DNA of 64,000 nucleotides, from contig NZ_LT800499.1 in the NCBI RefSeq assembly GCF_900166625.1, positions 310,001 to 374,000 on the forward strand. The letters run 5' to 3'. The notes under the pieces are model-generated. The model saw only the letters and a program-made list of their open reading frames with translations. It did no database searches and had not been told where the DNA came from. Positions within the stretch are counted from its first letter, which is position 1; each line of letters opens with the position of its first letter. Source of the DNA: Halobacillus massiliensis (GTDB lineage Bacteria; Bacillota; Bacilli; Bacillales; Halobacillaceae). Shown piece by piece: positions 27,472 to 35,932 of the stretch. Both the position numbers and the translations under genes were made by a program.

Positions 27472-28653
27472 ATGACAAAAACTAGAATTGCTGCAGTTGA
27501 CGTGGGGAATGACGCAGTAAAAGCGAATTTCGGCAAATTAGAATCAGAACTATATATCCCAAATGTAATTGCAAGAGATTTAGAAGATCGTCCGGTTATT
27601 GGAATTGAGGAATTAGATGAGAAGGAGCCGATTGATAACTTACATATTCGTGTTCATTCTCCTGCATTAAAGGAAAACAACGCGATTTACCGTGTAGGAA
27701 ATCTTGCAGCTAAAAGCGATAACTCTACTGAACTGGATCCAGGAAGCAGCAAGTCTGAGGAAGACCAGACACTTATTATGCTGTTTGCTTCAATTGCTCT
27801 AGATGCTGTATCAGATAAAGATGCTAAATCAGCTCAAAATAATGTAATAGAAGCGAATTACACATTAGGCACAGGACTTCCGCTTCGAGAAGTAAAAGAA
27901 GGCAAAGATGTAGGGTACCGTTCTCAGCTGCTTGGCTCCGTACACCAGGTGGAATTCCTCGTAACTCCTCGTTATCAGGGGATGAAAGTAAATATTAAGT
28001 TTGACGAAGTGAAAGTATATCCTGAAGGCTTTGCGGCATATGTAAATCTTGTAATGGATAATGACCTTAACATTATCAACAAAGAACTTATAGACAAGCA
28101 GATTTTAATTCAGGACATCGGCGGGTTATCTACAGATATTGCAGTTATCCGTAACCGCAATGTAGATGATGATAAAGCACAAGGATTTAACCTTGGTGTA
28201 GCAGAGTCGCTGGAGCAGATCCGTGATGAAATCCTGACAAAACATGGAGTTGAGCTTGACAGCCGTCGTGATGTAGTCGATATCATTACAAGAAAAAATG
28301 ACCGTCATCATATCATGGTAAGAGGTAGCCGTACAAGCGTCCATGACATTACAGACCGTATTCTTCTGGAGCTTGCGAAGAAACAGTACCGTTTCTTAAG
28401 AAATGTATGGCAGAAAAACTCCCAGTCTGAAATCTGCTATTTTGTAGGTGGAGGATCTGCAGTATTGAAAGATTATATTAAATCCTTAAACAACAAGCTT
28501 GATGGGTTCAACATTGACTTTTTCGAAGACGAGAATGAAAGCATCTGGATGATGGCAAATGCATATTACAAGCTCATCTCAGACTTTATGCGAAAATCTG
28601 AAAGGGCTAAACAGCCAATGAAAGACAAAAAAGAAAAAGCAGCATCAAAGTAA
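27472..28653 (+). CDS. ParM/StbA-family actin-like DNA segregation ATPase
   Basis: Actin-fold nucleotide-dependent filament protein (393 residues). Visible actin-superfamily motifs are phosphate-1 AAVDVGNDAVKANFG near residues 7-21, phosphate-2 IQDIGGLSTDIAVI near 215 and the adenosine motif YFVGGGSAVLKDY near 320. The C-terminus is a lysine-rich tail. It resembles plasmid ParM/Alp proteins more than MreB. AAAGGAG precedes the ATG. With the repeats upstream and the ParR-like gene 9 bp downstream it completes a type II partition cassette. No plasmid replication gene is near, so its cargo here is unclear. Confidence 0.85.
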   Translation: MTKTRIAAVDVGNDAVKANFGKLESELYIPNVIARDLEDRPVIGIEELDEKEPIDNLHIRVHSPALKENNAIYRVGNLAAKSDNSTELDPGSSKSEEDQTLIMLFASIALDAVSDKDAKSAQNNVIEANYTLGTGLPLREVKEGKDVGYRSQLLGSVHQVEFLVTPRYQGMKVNIKFDEVKVYPEGFAAYVNLVMDNDLNIINKELIDKQILIQDIGGLSTDIAVIRNRNVDDDKAQGFNLGVAESLEQIRDEILTKHGVELDSRRDVVDIITRKNDRHHIMVRGSRTSVHDITDRILLELAKKQYRFLRNVWQKNSQSEICYFVGGGSAVLKDYIKSLNNKLDGFNIDFFEDENESIWMMANAYYKLISDFMRKSERAKQPMKDKKEKAASK

Positions 28654-28662
28654 GGTGATTAG

Positions 28663-29244
28663 ATGAGCAATGGCAAGAGGGCTATAGAGAGGGGGCAGTC
28701 GATTACGTTCAGAGTCCCTTCTGATACGCCTGATCATTTATTGAAACAGCTTTCCGATCTTAAAGAAACGGAACGGCGAAACTTCTCCAGCAAAATCGCG
28801 CAGTTTGTGATGGAAGGGGTTACCAACTCTTTAACAAAAGAGAAAGAAACCGTTACGATTCCCCTCCCCCGCCAGCTCACGAAAGAGCAGCGTAACTGGA
28901 TGAAGCATGAGCATTCCGAAGCTTTGATGGGGAGCATAATTTATCAATTAATGAGTGACCCTACAAGAGCTATGACATTACTGGCTTCTCTTAACAGTAA
29001 TTCTGTCAATATTGATGATGCCTTGTTTCTTCAAGAAGCAGCTCCTACTGAAGAGGCCTCAAGCAAAGAAGAAGAGGCCGGAGAGGTTTCATCTTTAACT
29101 GTTGAGAAGGAATTTGATGATAATGATCTGGACGACTTAGATCTAGATAGCCTTCAGGATGACCTTCATACTGCAAAAGATAATGATTTTGAGGAAGAAG
29201 ATGAAGATCCACTTGGAGATTTCCTTTCAGCTATGAATAAATAA
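28663..29244 (+). CDS. ParR-like adaptor with ribbon-helix-helix N-terminus and acidic C-terminus
   Basis: 193 residues. The N-terminal SITFRVPSDTPDHLLKQLSD followed by a second helix (FSSKIAQFVMEGV) fits a ribbon-helix-helix DNA-binding domain like that of ParR. The C-terminal third is very acidic (runs of Asp and Glu, about 125-185) and ends in a short amphipathic segment GDFLSAMNK, suitable for contact with filament ends. ATG with AAGGTGATT upstream; gene order parC-parM-parR is that of type II partition loci. The assignment rests on context plus fold pattern. Confidence 0.75.
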   Translation: MSNGKRAIERGQSITFRVPSDTPDHLLKQLSDLKETERRNFSSKIAQFVMEGVTNSLTKEKETVTIPLPRQLTKEQRNWMKHEHSEALMGSIIYQLMSDPTRAMTLLASLNSNSVNIDDALFLQEAAPTEEASSKEEEAGEVSSLTVEKEFDDNDLDDLDLDSLQDDLHTAKDNDFEEEDEDPLGDFLSAMNK

Positions 29245-29245
29245 A

Positions 29246-29280
29246 AGAAAGCCCCTGGAGAACACTCCAGGGGCTTTCTA
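29246..29280. terminator. Strong terminator after the partition operon
   Basis: A perfect 15-bp stem AGAAAGCCCCTGGAG / CTCCAGGGGCTTTCT with a 4-base loop, usable in both directions between convergent genes. Confidence 0.9.
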
Positions 29281-29311
29281 ATTTGCGGACTAACTTTTTC
29301 AAAAAGATGGA

Positions 29312-29560
29312 CTAAGTCAATGGGTTATGTTCAGCGAAGCTTAAGAAAGTGCGCTCATCTTCAATAAGACCGCAGGCTCCACACTGAACTTTATATTCTG
29401 GTCCCTGATAATCCATATGATACGACGCCAGCTGACCATTGCTGCATTCTGAAATTACTTCTCCAGAACGGGGATCAAGCTGGATAGAAGTGGAAACTTG
29501 CTTAATTCTATTAAATCGTGACCGGTTGGTTTTACAGTTGGGACACAAATAAGGTTTCAT
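29312..29560 (-). CDS. Small zinc-ribbon protein, unknown function
   Basis: 82 residues with one CxxC pair at the N-terminus (CPNC) and one at about 60 (CGAC), the layout of a zinc ribbon. The middle holds a predicted beta strand pair and a lone Cys. AAGGAG precedes the ATG. Convergent with the partition operon and upstream of a YodB-like regulator gene in reverse order, but no operon is clear. I do not recognise a characterised family. Confidence 0.7.
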   Translation of the reverse strand: MKPYLCPNCKTNRSRFNRIKQVSTSIQLDPRSGEVISECSNGQLASYHMDYQGPEYKVQCGACGLIEDERTFLSFAEHNPLT

Positions 29561-29684
29561 AGATTTCTTCTCCTTTATTTCGTATTCCTTGTTTTATTAT
29601 TATGGTGTATAAAGGAAAAGAATATACATGAGTGCCTATTTCCCGGGAAATTAATGAAAAATAATGAAGCAATACAGATGGCCG

Positions 29685-30017
29685 TTATTTTATATGTGTT
29701 GAATCTTCTTCATTATCCATCCATTCTTGGGACCATGACTCTATATTTTTAATAATCGGTGTTAAGGATTGACCTTTTTCCGTTAAAGAATACTCTATAC
29801 GAACGGGCGTCTCAGCGAAAACTTCACGTTTTATCAATCCCTGCTGTTCCATATCCTTAAGTCGATCGGATAATACTTTGCCGCTGATACCGATAGCCGT
29901 TTCAATATTCTTGAAACGTTTGCTGCCATCCAGTAGTTGGTGAATGATAAGTCCTGTCCAACGCTGACTTAATATTTTTATTGCTCTTTCGAACCGGGGA
30001 CATACGGATTTATTCAT
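29685..30017 (-). CDS. HxlR-family redox-sensing repressor (YodB-like)
   Basis: 110-residue winged-helix protein. Starting at the ATG eight bases after AGGAG gives MNKSVCPRFERA, which puts the conserved redox cysteine at position 6, as in B. subtilis YodB, the quinone and diamide sensor. The pattern RWTGLIIHQLLDGSKRF, SDRLKDMEQQGLIKRE and TPVRIEYSLTEKG is typical of the family. Upstream GTG and ATG codons overlap the ribosome site. Targets are not obvious nearby; it may control a distant oxidoreductase gene. Confidence 0.88.
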   Translation of the reverse strand: MNKSVCPRFERAIKILSQRWTGLIIHQLLDGSKRFKNIETAIGISGKVLSDRLKDMEQQGLIKREVFAETPVRIEYSLTEKGQSLTPIIKNIESWSQEWMDNEEDSTHIK

Positions 30018-30156
30018 GATCATCACTCCTAGTCTAAATATACCATATTACACACCCCAGTTACATAGGAGAGATTCATGGTTGTAGCGAGTTAGCGCCA
30101 GAGTTTTATTACGCTGGTTTTCAGTGGGGATGGGCAATGTAAAGAGAGAAAGAACT

Positions 30157-30186
30157 AAAAAAACCCCGTTGCTGGGGCTTTTTTTG
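30157..30186. terminator. Bidirectional terminator after the CapA-like gene
   Basis: AAAAAACCCC / GGGGCTTTTTTT hairpin with a short loop in the spacer downstream of the CapA-like gene. The 30018-30230 interval shows nothing else. Confidence 0.8.
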
Positions 30187-30230
30187 CTGGAAATGAAAGT
30201 TTCTCAGTTTGTAAATATCATGGGAATGGC

Positions 30231-31349
30231 TCACTCTTCTATAAATGTCAATTCAGGCAGCCATTGTGAAAGATGGGATTTTGTATCAGTCATAACTTTC
30301 TCTTTATTTGGAAGAAGTTCCTTCGAAATTTTATGTAATGGGATAACCTTAAAAGCTTCTTTGTCTTCGGAAGTTACATAAGTTATCACAAAACGAGGAT
30401 TTTCTATGCTTGTTTCCTCCTGTTCTTTTAGAACATCAAATTTCATAATCCCTCCTATCCTTTTTTCATGTGACTCCTGTCCTGAGAAAAAATTTCCCAG
30501 GGAATAGACTGTCAGCATTTGATGTCCGCCTTTTCCTTTTACCCATTCCATAGGCTGAAGAACATGAGGATGGTGGCCAATTACGACATCGACACCTAAA
30601 TCTGCTGCATATTGCACAAGATCTTTCTGATAATCGTTCGGGTAAGGTTCATACTCATCACCAAAGTGAAGACTTAAAATGGTTATATCACTTAGTTTCT
30701 GGGCTTTTTTTACATCGTTTGCGATTCTCTTTTTATCTATTAGATTCACTAGGTAAGACTTATTTTTAGGAACAGGGATACCATTCGTTCCATATGTATA
30801 GCTCAACACCGCTGTATCAATACCTTCTTCTGTTTCCACAATTCTTATTTCGCTGCGGTCTTTTTCATTTTTGTAGGCCCCCGTATACACCATTCCAATT
30901 GAGTCCCAATGACTTAAAGCTTCCTTGATGGCTTTCTCGCCCCGGTCCAGCGTATGGTTATTGGCAAGCGTGACGATATCAACGCCTAGTTCTTTTATTT
31001 GGGTGCCAAATTCTTTTGGACTGTTAAAGCTGGGATAGCTGGATAAGCCGATTTCTTCACCACCAATCATTGTTTCCTGATTAGCGATAGTAAGAGTCGT
31101 ATCTTCGAGGTAAGGCTTCACGTCCTCCATCATCGGCATGAAATTATATCCACCATTTGTTTCTGCATTTTCGTATACCCGATCATGCAGCAAAAGGTCT
31201 CCTACAGCCGAAATGCTGATTCTGCTTGTAAATCCTTTTTCTTTTAATGTGGGAGTAATATTTGAGTAGGAATGGGGTTGGGCAATCTGAGGCTGATCCC
31301 CACAGGCTGTTGTGAAAAGACAACAAATGATTAGTAATATTTTCTTCAA
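30231..31349 (-). CDS. CapA-family lipoprotein (PgsA/CapA metallophosphatase fold)
   Basis: Membrane-anchored protein of the poly-gamma-glutamate CapA family. The best start is a TTG five bases after AAAGGAGAGG, giving a signal peptide KKILLIICCLFTTAC with a lipobox cysteine at 16. Catalytic-fold motifs SAVGDLLLHDRVY, ANQETMIGG, ANNHTLDRG, SLHFGDEYEPYPN and VIGHHPHVLQP are all present. No pgsB/pgsC genes are near, so capsule synthesis is not implied; solitary CapA proteins are common and poorly defined. ATG codons farther upstream lack a ribosome site and would bury the signal peptide. Confidence 0.85.
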   Translation of the reverse strand: MKKILLIICCLFTTACGDQPQIAQPHSYSNITPTLKEKGFTSRISISAVGDLLLHDRVYENAETNGGYNFMPMMEDVKPYLEDTTLTIANQETMIGGEEIGLSSYPSFNSPKEFGTQIKELGVDIVTLANNHTLDRGEKAIKEALSHWDSIGMVYTGAYKNEKDRSEIRIVETEEGIDTAVLSYTYGTNGIPVPKNKSYLVNLIDKKRIANDVKKAQKLSDITILSLHFGDEYEPYPNDYQKDLVQYAADLGVDVVIGHHPHVLQPMEWVKGKGGHQMLTVYSLGNFFSGQESHEKRIGGIMKFDVLKEQEETSIENPRFVITYVTSEDKEAFKVIPLHKISKELLPNKEKVMTDTKSHLSQWLPELTFIEE

Positions 31350-31441
31350 CCAAACCTCTCCTTTACAATGAAATACACAACTTTTTACCTGTTCTATCAA
31401 AAAATGAAAAAGAGTATTCATATTAGAAGTTACATAGGTGG

Positions 31442-32005
31442 TCAAGCGGCTTTAAAAAGGCTGTCCGATAGCAAGGATATTCGAGTAAGACGTCTTCTGG
31501 CTTTAATACCGATCCAGCTTGCCAGGAATGCTTTAACAAAACCTCCAATAAGAAAGGGGTAAAAACCGGCTGCCAGCGCGCTGTTCCAGTTAAAATTGAG
31601 GTGGATCTTCAGCCATATCGTTCCAAAGAAAAGAGTGACAAACATTCCCGCCGTATTTGCAACTAATGCCGCGGGGATAGTAAAGCAGGTTTTTTCTAAA
31701 ATGATACCAATTATGGCAACTGCAGCTATGAATCCGATAATATATCCCCCTGTTGGACCTGTAATGACTTGAACCCCACCGCTGAAACCTAAAAATATCG
31801 GTGAACCGACAGCGCCAATTAAGGCATACTCAGCCATAGCTGCTGCACTTTGACGGCTGCCTAAAATAGTAGCCGTCAGGCCAACAGCCAAGGTTTGTCC
31901 GCTGATAGGAATGAGGGAGAGGGGGATTTCAATTTGGGCGAGCCCTGCAGTTACAGCTGCGAATACAGTACTGTTTCCTATGAATCTGAGTTTTTTGTTT
32001 TTTAT
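31442..32005 (-). CDS. bioY: BioY biotin transporter S-component with an apparent AUA start
   Basis: Substrate-binding membrane subunit of an ECF biotin transporter. The conserved chain includes IPISGQTLAVGLTATILGSR, PTGGYIIGF and FYPFLIGGFVKA, with 5-6 membrane helices. The full N-terminus (KNKKLRF...) is open in frame back to an ATA codon at 32003-32005, six bases after an AGGTGG ribosome site. No ATG, GTG or TTG exists in frame until a TTG 38 codons later, in the middle of the conserved domain. Either AUA is the start or an ATG start has been lost. No biotin operator was recognised. Confidence 0.8.
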   Translation of the reverse strand: MKNKKLRFIGNSTVFAAVTAGLAQIEIPLSLIPISGQTLAVGLTATILGSRQSAAAMAEYALIGAVGSPIFLGFSGGVQVITGPTGGYIIGFIAAVAIIGIILEKTCFTIPAALVANTAGMFVTLFFGTIWLKIHLNFNWNSALAAGFYPFLIGGFVKAFLASWIGIKARRRLTRISLLSDSLFKAA

Positions 32006-32120
32006 AGAGAGCCACCTTCTTTGTTAATTTCTGTTAAATACAAATTTACCATATTTACATTTGGAATCCTATAAAGGGGATATTTTTGAGAAAAAACTTT
32101 ATTATCTATATTAATTGGTA

Positions 32121-32318
32121 TATAATGGACGGATACTCTATTTTTTATTCTACTACTCTTTAAATTGCTTGAGTAAAGGAATCTAAAGTAGATTTTTCTA
32201 TATGTAGTTACGTTTGCTTATTTTGAAATTCTCAAAATGAAGACACTGCATTATAAGTTTTTTAAGTAAAACGCCAGCCATACGGGATGAGAGAGCCTTT
32301 AGAGAAAAGGGCTTTTTT
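32121..32318 (+). ncRNA. Possible non-coding RNA or leader upstream of ltaS
   Basis: A promoter-like TTGAGA-N17-TATTAA (32086-32114) or TATAAT (32121) precedes about 190 bases without a ribosome-site-bearing frame. They end in a good terminator: AGCCTTT / AAGGGCT, 6-base loop and six T (32294-32318). No plus-strand gene lies upstream to need this terminator. A separate ltaS promoter follows it. No known RNA family was recognised. Confidence 0.35.
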
Positions 32319-32346
32319 CACGTGTAGGCCATAACTACTAATGTTT

Positions 32347-32376
32347 GTGACAAAACTGAGTACATTTTGTTACAAT
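32347..32376 (+). promoter_or_regulatory. Probable promoter of ltaS
   Basis: GTGACA, 18 bases, TACAAT, with a TG extended -10 (TTGTTACAATTA). The same combination with identical spacing occurs at 54915-54944. Confidence 0.5.
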
Positions 32377-32469
32377 TATTTCAATTTATTAAAACTCGAT
32401 CGTTTTAAGTACAAAAAATAGGGGATATAAGGTAAAATAAGTGAGTGCAAAATTAACGGAGGTTTTACT

Positions 32470-34398
32470 ATGTTTACAAAAAATAAACATTCCAAACGAG
32501 ACAAACGAGATGGAAATTATAAACAAAAGATTTTAATTTACACTTTAGTCATCGCTCTTTTCTGGGCGAAGATGTACTTCATACAAGGAAGCATTTTTAC
32601 GCTGGGAGTAGAGAACTCCAATGAAGCAGCTATCCTTGCATTTAACCCGCTGAGCAGTATTTTCTTACTGTTTGGTTTAGGTGTGTTCCTTTTTGGAAGA
32701 AAGGGTTTATTAGCTACTTATATTTTTGGTTCTGTACTTCTATATGTGAACGTTCTATTTTATCGTGAATACAATGACTTTATTACAATTCCAATGCTGG
32801 GACAGGTCGCTAACCTAGCAGGATTAGGCAGCAGTATTACGAACATTCTATCTATTTCTGACATTCTATTGTTTGTAGATGTTTTTGTCGCTGTATTTCT
32901 ATTATTCTATGTAAAACCTTCTCGTTTTACTTTCTTTATACCCAAACGCAGGGAAGGTTTAATCCTAGCAGTTATTGCAATTCCTCTTTTTCTTGTAAAC
33001 CTTGCATGGGCAGAAACTGAGCGTACAGATTTACTTGAGCGGGCTTTTGACCGCAATATGCTTGTTAAATATATCGGTGTAATGAACTATCATGTATATG
33101 ATATTGTGCTTCAAGGCCAAACAGAAATGAAGAAAACATTTGCTGATAGTAACGAATTAGTCCCTGCTATTAACTATTTAAATGAGAAGCATACAACGCC
33201 AAACAAAGAGATGAAGGGTGCCGCAGAAGGCAAGAATGTCATCATGATATCGCTTGAAAGTACTCAGACATTTGTTGTAGACAACACACTAAATGGTGAA
33301 GAAATCACCCCTTATTTTAATGAATTAAAAGAAGAAGGGGCGTATTTCAATAACTTCTATCATCAGGTCAAGCAGGGCCGTACGTCAGACTCTGAGTTTA
33401 TCACTGAGAACTCCCTATATGGTTTGAACCGTGGAGCCGCCTTCTTTACTCATGCAGGCAATGAATATGAGGCCTCCCCAGAATTGTTAGGAGAGAATGG
33501 CTACTATACAGCAAGCATGCACGCGAATGATAAATCATTCTGGAACCGTGATGTTATGTATGACTCCCTGGGTTATGATAAATTTTATTCAAAAGCTGAT
33601 TATGAAGTAACAGAAGATAAATCGTATGGCTGGGGCTACTTGGATGAATATTTCTTCGAGGATTCATTAGATAAAATGGAAGAAATGGAACAGCCTTTCT
33701 ATACGAAGATGATCACATTGACGAATCACCACCCGTTTGTACTGCCTGAAGATAAGAAATATATTGAGGAAGGCGATTTCTCAAGTGGTACATTGAATCG
33801 TTACTTCCAGACAATGCGCTACCAGGATGAAGCTCTAAAACAGTTCGTTGAAGATTTTAAGCAATCTGATCTTTATGATGATACAATTTTAGTAATCTAT
33901 GGGGACCATGAAGGTATTTCCGAGAACCATACTCAAGCGATGAGTGAATATCTGGATAAAGATATTAATGATTATGAGCAATTCCAGCTTCAGAGAGTAC
34001 CGCTTCTTATCTTAGGTGAAGGAATTGACGGAAAAGAGTATGATACAGTTGGTGGTCAGATTGATCTGCGTCCGACACTTATGAACCTTCTAGGAATAAA
34101 AGACGATAACCCGGTTCAATTCGGTCAGGATCTCTTTAGTGAGGATCGACGAGAGATGATGATTACTCGTGATGGGGATTTTGCTAATGAAGAATATGTA
34201 GGTGTGAAAGACCAATGCTATGACCGTGAAACAGGGGAACCAGTTGAAGGTGAAGCTTGTGCACCTCTATTTGAAGAAGCACAAGAAGAGCTGGCCTTGT
34301 CTGACTCCATTATATACGGAGACTTACTGCGTTACCTCGATGAAACAGAAGTCGTTGAGGAAATGGAGAGCGAAAAAACTGAAGAAACAAATAAGTAA
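32470..34398 (+). CDS. ltaS: Lipoteichoic acid synthase family protein
   Basis: Polymerises glycerol-phosphate from phosphatidylglycerol onto the glycolipid anchor outside the cell. 642 residues: five N-terminal membrane helices (about 20-185), a linker, then the extracellular sulfatase-like domain. Active-site residues visible are Glu263 in SLEST and the catalytic Thr305 in GRTSDSEF. The YGDHEGI metal-binding segment and the TLTNHHPF substrate region are also present. Bacilli carry several paralogues (LtaS, YfnI, YqgS, YvgJ); the sequence does not let me name the one represented. GGAGG precedes the ATG. Confidence 0.92.
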   Translation: MFTKNKHSKRDKRDGNYKQKILIYTLVIALFWAKMYFIQGSIFTLGVENSNEAAILAFNPLSSIFLLFGLGVFLFGRKGLLATYIFGSVLLYVNVLFYREYNDFITIPMLGQVANLAGLGSSITNILSISDILLFVDVFVAVFLLFYVKPSRFTFFIPKRREGLILAVIAIPLFLVNLAWAETERTDLLERAFDRNMLVKYIGVMNYHVYDIVLQGQTEMKKTFADSNELVPAINYLNEKHTTPNKEMKGAAEGKNVIMISLESTQTFVVDNTLNGEEITPYFNELKEEGAYFNNFYHQVKQGRTSDSEFITENSLYGLNRGAAFFTHAGNEYEASPELLGENGYYTASMHANDKSFWNRDVMYDSLGYDKFYSKADYEVTEDKSYGWGYLDEYFFEDSLDKMEEMEQPFYTKMITLTNHHPFVLPEDKKYIEEGDFSSGTLNRYFQTMRYQDEALKQFVEDFKQSDLYDDTILVIYGDHEGISENHTQAMSEYLDKDINDYEQFQLQRVPLLILGEGIDGKEYDTVGGQIDLRPTLMNLLGIKDDNPVQFGQDLFSEDRREMMITRDGDFANEEYVGVKDQCYDRETGEPVEGEACAPLFEEAQEELALSDSIIYGDLLRYLDETEVVEEMESEKTEETNK

Positions 34399-34401
34399 TA
34401 T

Positions 34402-34438
34402 AAAAGCCTTCACTCTTAAAAAGAGTGAAGGCTTTTTA
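34402..34438 (+). terminator. Intrinsic terminator after ltaS
   Basis: A 16-bp perfect stem AAAAGCCTTCACTCTT / AAGAGTGAAGGCTTTT followed by T residues. Confidence 0.9.
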
Positions 34439-34473
34439 GTATTTCGAGAAAGGCTGCTCTGTTGTTTTAAAAG

Positions 34474-34550
34474 AGGGGAACCGACAGCTCGTTATGCTCG
34501 CGGATCTCGCCTTGGCTCTATCTCCCTTCAGGAGTCTCGCCATGTCCCAG
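34474..34550 (-). repeat. Palindromic repeat, minus orientation, truncated (copy E1)
   Basis: Reverse-complement match to copies C and G: GCTCGCGGATCTCGCC, GGCTCTATCTCCCTTCAGGA, GTCTCGCCATGTCCC. The left arm is shortened. Confidence 0.75.
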
Positions 34551-34627
34551 CCTCATTATCGGGGGGCGGTGTAAAAGGAACATTATGGTTAGAGAAAGAT
34601 CGTCTGCCTTCGTCCTTTTACGGTAAG

Positions 34628-34784
34628 GTTCCGTTACACTAATAAACATAAAGGGCCGGGGAAACGATGAGACTCCAATGGGAGAAAAGAACAGGGGGAG
34701 ATCCCGGCTGAGGAAGCTCACCGTTGGCACACGTAAAGAGAGCCTTTTCTACAGACCGGTCTTCTATATGAGGACAAATGGAAC
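34628..34784 (+). repeat. Palindromic repeat, plus orientation (copy E2)
   Basis: A 157-bp unit from GTTCCGTTAC to AAATGGAAC. The core GGGCCGGGGAAACGATGAG, ACTCCAATGGGAG, GAGATCCCGG, GAAGCTCACCG is present; the right arm is degraded. With E1 it fills most of the 34439-34783 interval. Confidence 0.8.
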
Positions 34785-34825
34785 CAAAAAAGCTTTCACT
34801 CATATAAGAGTGAAAGCTTTTTTGG
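34784..34825. terminator. Bidirectional terminator at the end of the sulfur operon
   Basis: A perfect 18-bp stem CCAAAAAAGCTTTCACTC / GAGTGAAAGCTTTTTTGG with a 6-base loop. It serves the minus-strand sulfur operon. Confidence 0.9.
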
Positions 34826-34837
34826 TCTAAGGGCTGT

Positions 34838-35614
34838 TTAAAAAATATCCCACCAGATTTTAATAGTTGTAACCAGAATCAGAATGGCAAGAATCGATTG
34901 CAGCACCTTCGTATTCATCACTTTTCCTGCTTTCGCTCCTAGAGGGGCGGCAAGAAGACTTGCTATAATCATAATAAGTGCTGCCGTATAATCAACCTGC
35001 CCTGTTGTAATTTTGCCTATAGTAGCTCCAATAGAAGATATCAGCGTGATAGCCAGTGAAGAAGCAATCGTCATTCTCGTTGGTATTTTTAAAACGACGA
35101 GCATAATAGGAACTAACAGAAAGGCTCCGGCAGCCCCGACAATTCCAGCTCCTATACCGACGATTAATGCCAGACCAGAAGACAGCCATTTAGGGAATGT
35201 AACCTGATCAAAGGGAATATCATCGATTCCTTTTTTAGGAACGAACATCATTATAGCAGCAATTAATGCAAGCAGACCGTATACCATGTTAATAGCTGAT
35301 TCCGGCATAAACCGTGAGCCGAAACCTCCGATGAAGCTTCCAATTAAAATACTCACACCCATGTACAAGATGAGCTGTTTATTGAGATAGCCGCCCTTAC
35401 GGTAGGCCCATACTCCGCCAATCGTGGCAAAAAATACTTGAACAGCACTGATTCCTGAAACTTCATGAGCTGTAAAGGCGGTCATTCCGACAAGAGGAGG
35501 TATATATAAAAGCATAGGATATTTAATAATTGAGCCGCCTATACCTAACATTCCAGATACGTAAGAACCTATAAAACCGATAATAAATATTGTTATTATT
35601 AATCCTATTTCCAT
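34838..35614 (-). CDS. TauE/SafE-family sulfite exporter
   Basis: 258-residue membrane protein with about 8 helices and two half-repeats ([21 protein letters not shown] and [17 protein letters not shown]), typical of TauE/SafE carriers for sulfite or organosulfonates. As last gene of the persulfide operon it would expel sulfite or thiosulfate made by the upstream oxidising enzymes, as TauE does in the S. aureus cst locus. Start ATG follows GGAAGGTG. Confidence 0.88.
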   Translation of the reverse strand: MEIGLIITIFIIGFIGSYVSGMLGIGGSIIKYPMLLYIPPLVGMTAFTAHEVSGISAVQVFFATIGGVWAYRKGGYLNKQLILYMGVSILIGSFIGGFGSRFMPESAINMVYGLLALIAAIMMFVPKKGIDDIPFDQVTFPKWLSSGLALIVGIGAGIVGAAGAFLLVPIMLVVLKIPTRMTIASSLAITLISSIGATIGKITTGQVDYTAALIMIIASLLAAPLGAKAGKVMNTKVLQSILAILILVTTIKIWWDIF

Positions 35615-35668
35615 TTTGATTCCACACCTTCCTAAATAGAGAGAGGAACCTGTGCAGGTTCCTCTTTC

Positions 35669-35896
35669 TTAGCCTTTTTTAATCCAGAATTTCAGCACAT
35701 CTGCTTCTTCTTCACTTTGCAGAAGCTCATGGTCTCCAGACTTAGCCCAGGCTGTAAGATCACTCTTTGCGCCTTTATCTGTTGCGTGAATTTCTAAAAT
35801 GTCTCCTGTATTAAGTTCTTTCATTGCTTTTTTTGTCTTTACTATGGGCATCGGGCATGCTAAGCCTTTGGCATCTAATATTTTTGTAGAATTCAT
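35669..35896 (-). CDS. TusA-family sulfur carrier
   Basis: 75-residue protein of the TusA fold. The sulfur-accepting cysteine is Cys14 in GLACPMPIVKTKKAM, the family signature, and the C-terminal beta strand KFWIKKG is also typical. It would carry persulfide sulfur between the rhodanese and DsrE proteins of this operon. GGAGG precedes the ATG. Confidence 0.92.
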   Translation of the reverse strand: MNSTKILDAKGLACPMPIVKTKKAMKELNTGDILEIHATDKGAKSDLTAWAKSGDHELLQSEEEADVLKFWIKKG

Positions 35897-35932
35897 TGAT
35901 AATCCCTCCGATAATGTGATTTGATTTGTTTT

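Noticed and set aside
32006-32100. Biotin-repressor (BirA) operator before bioY
   Set aside because: TTAACA-containing words occur, but not the paired TTGTTAAC / GTTAACAA arrangement.
34220-34642. Plus-strand frame of 140 codons
   Set aside because: Overlaps the 3' end of ltaS in another frame and then the repeat cluster; no start signal.
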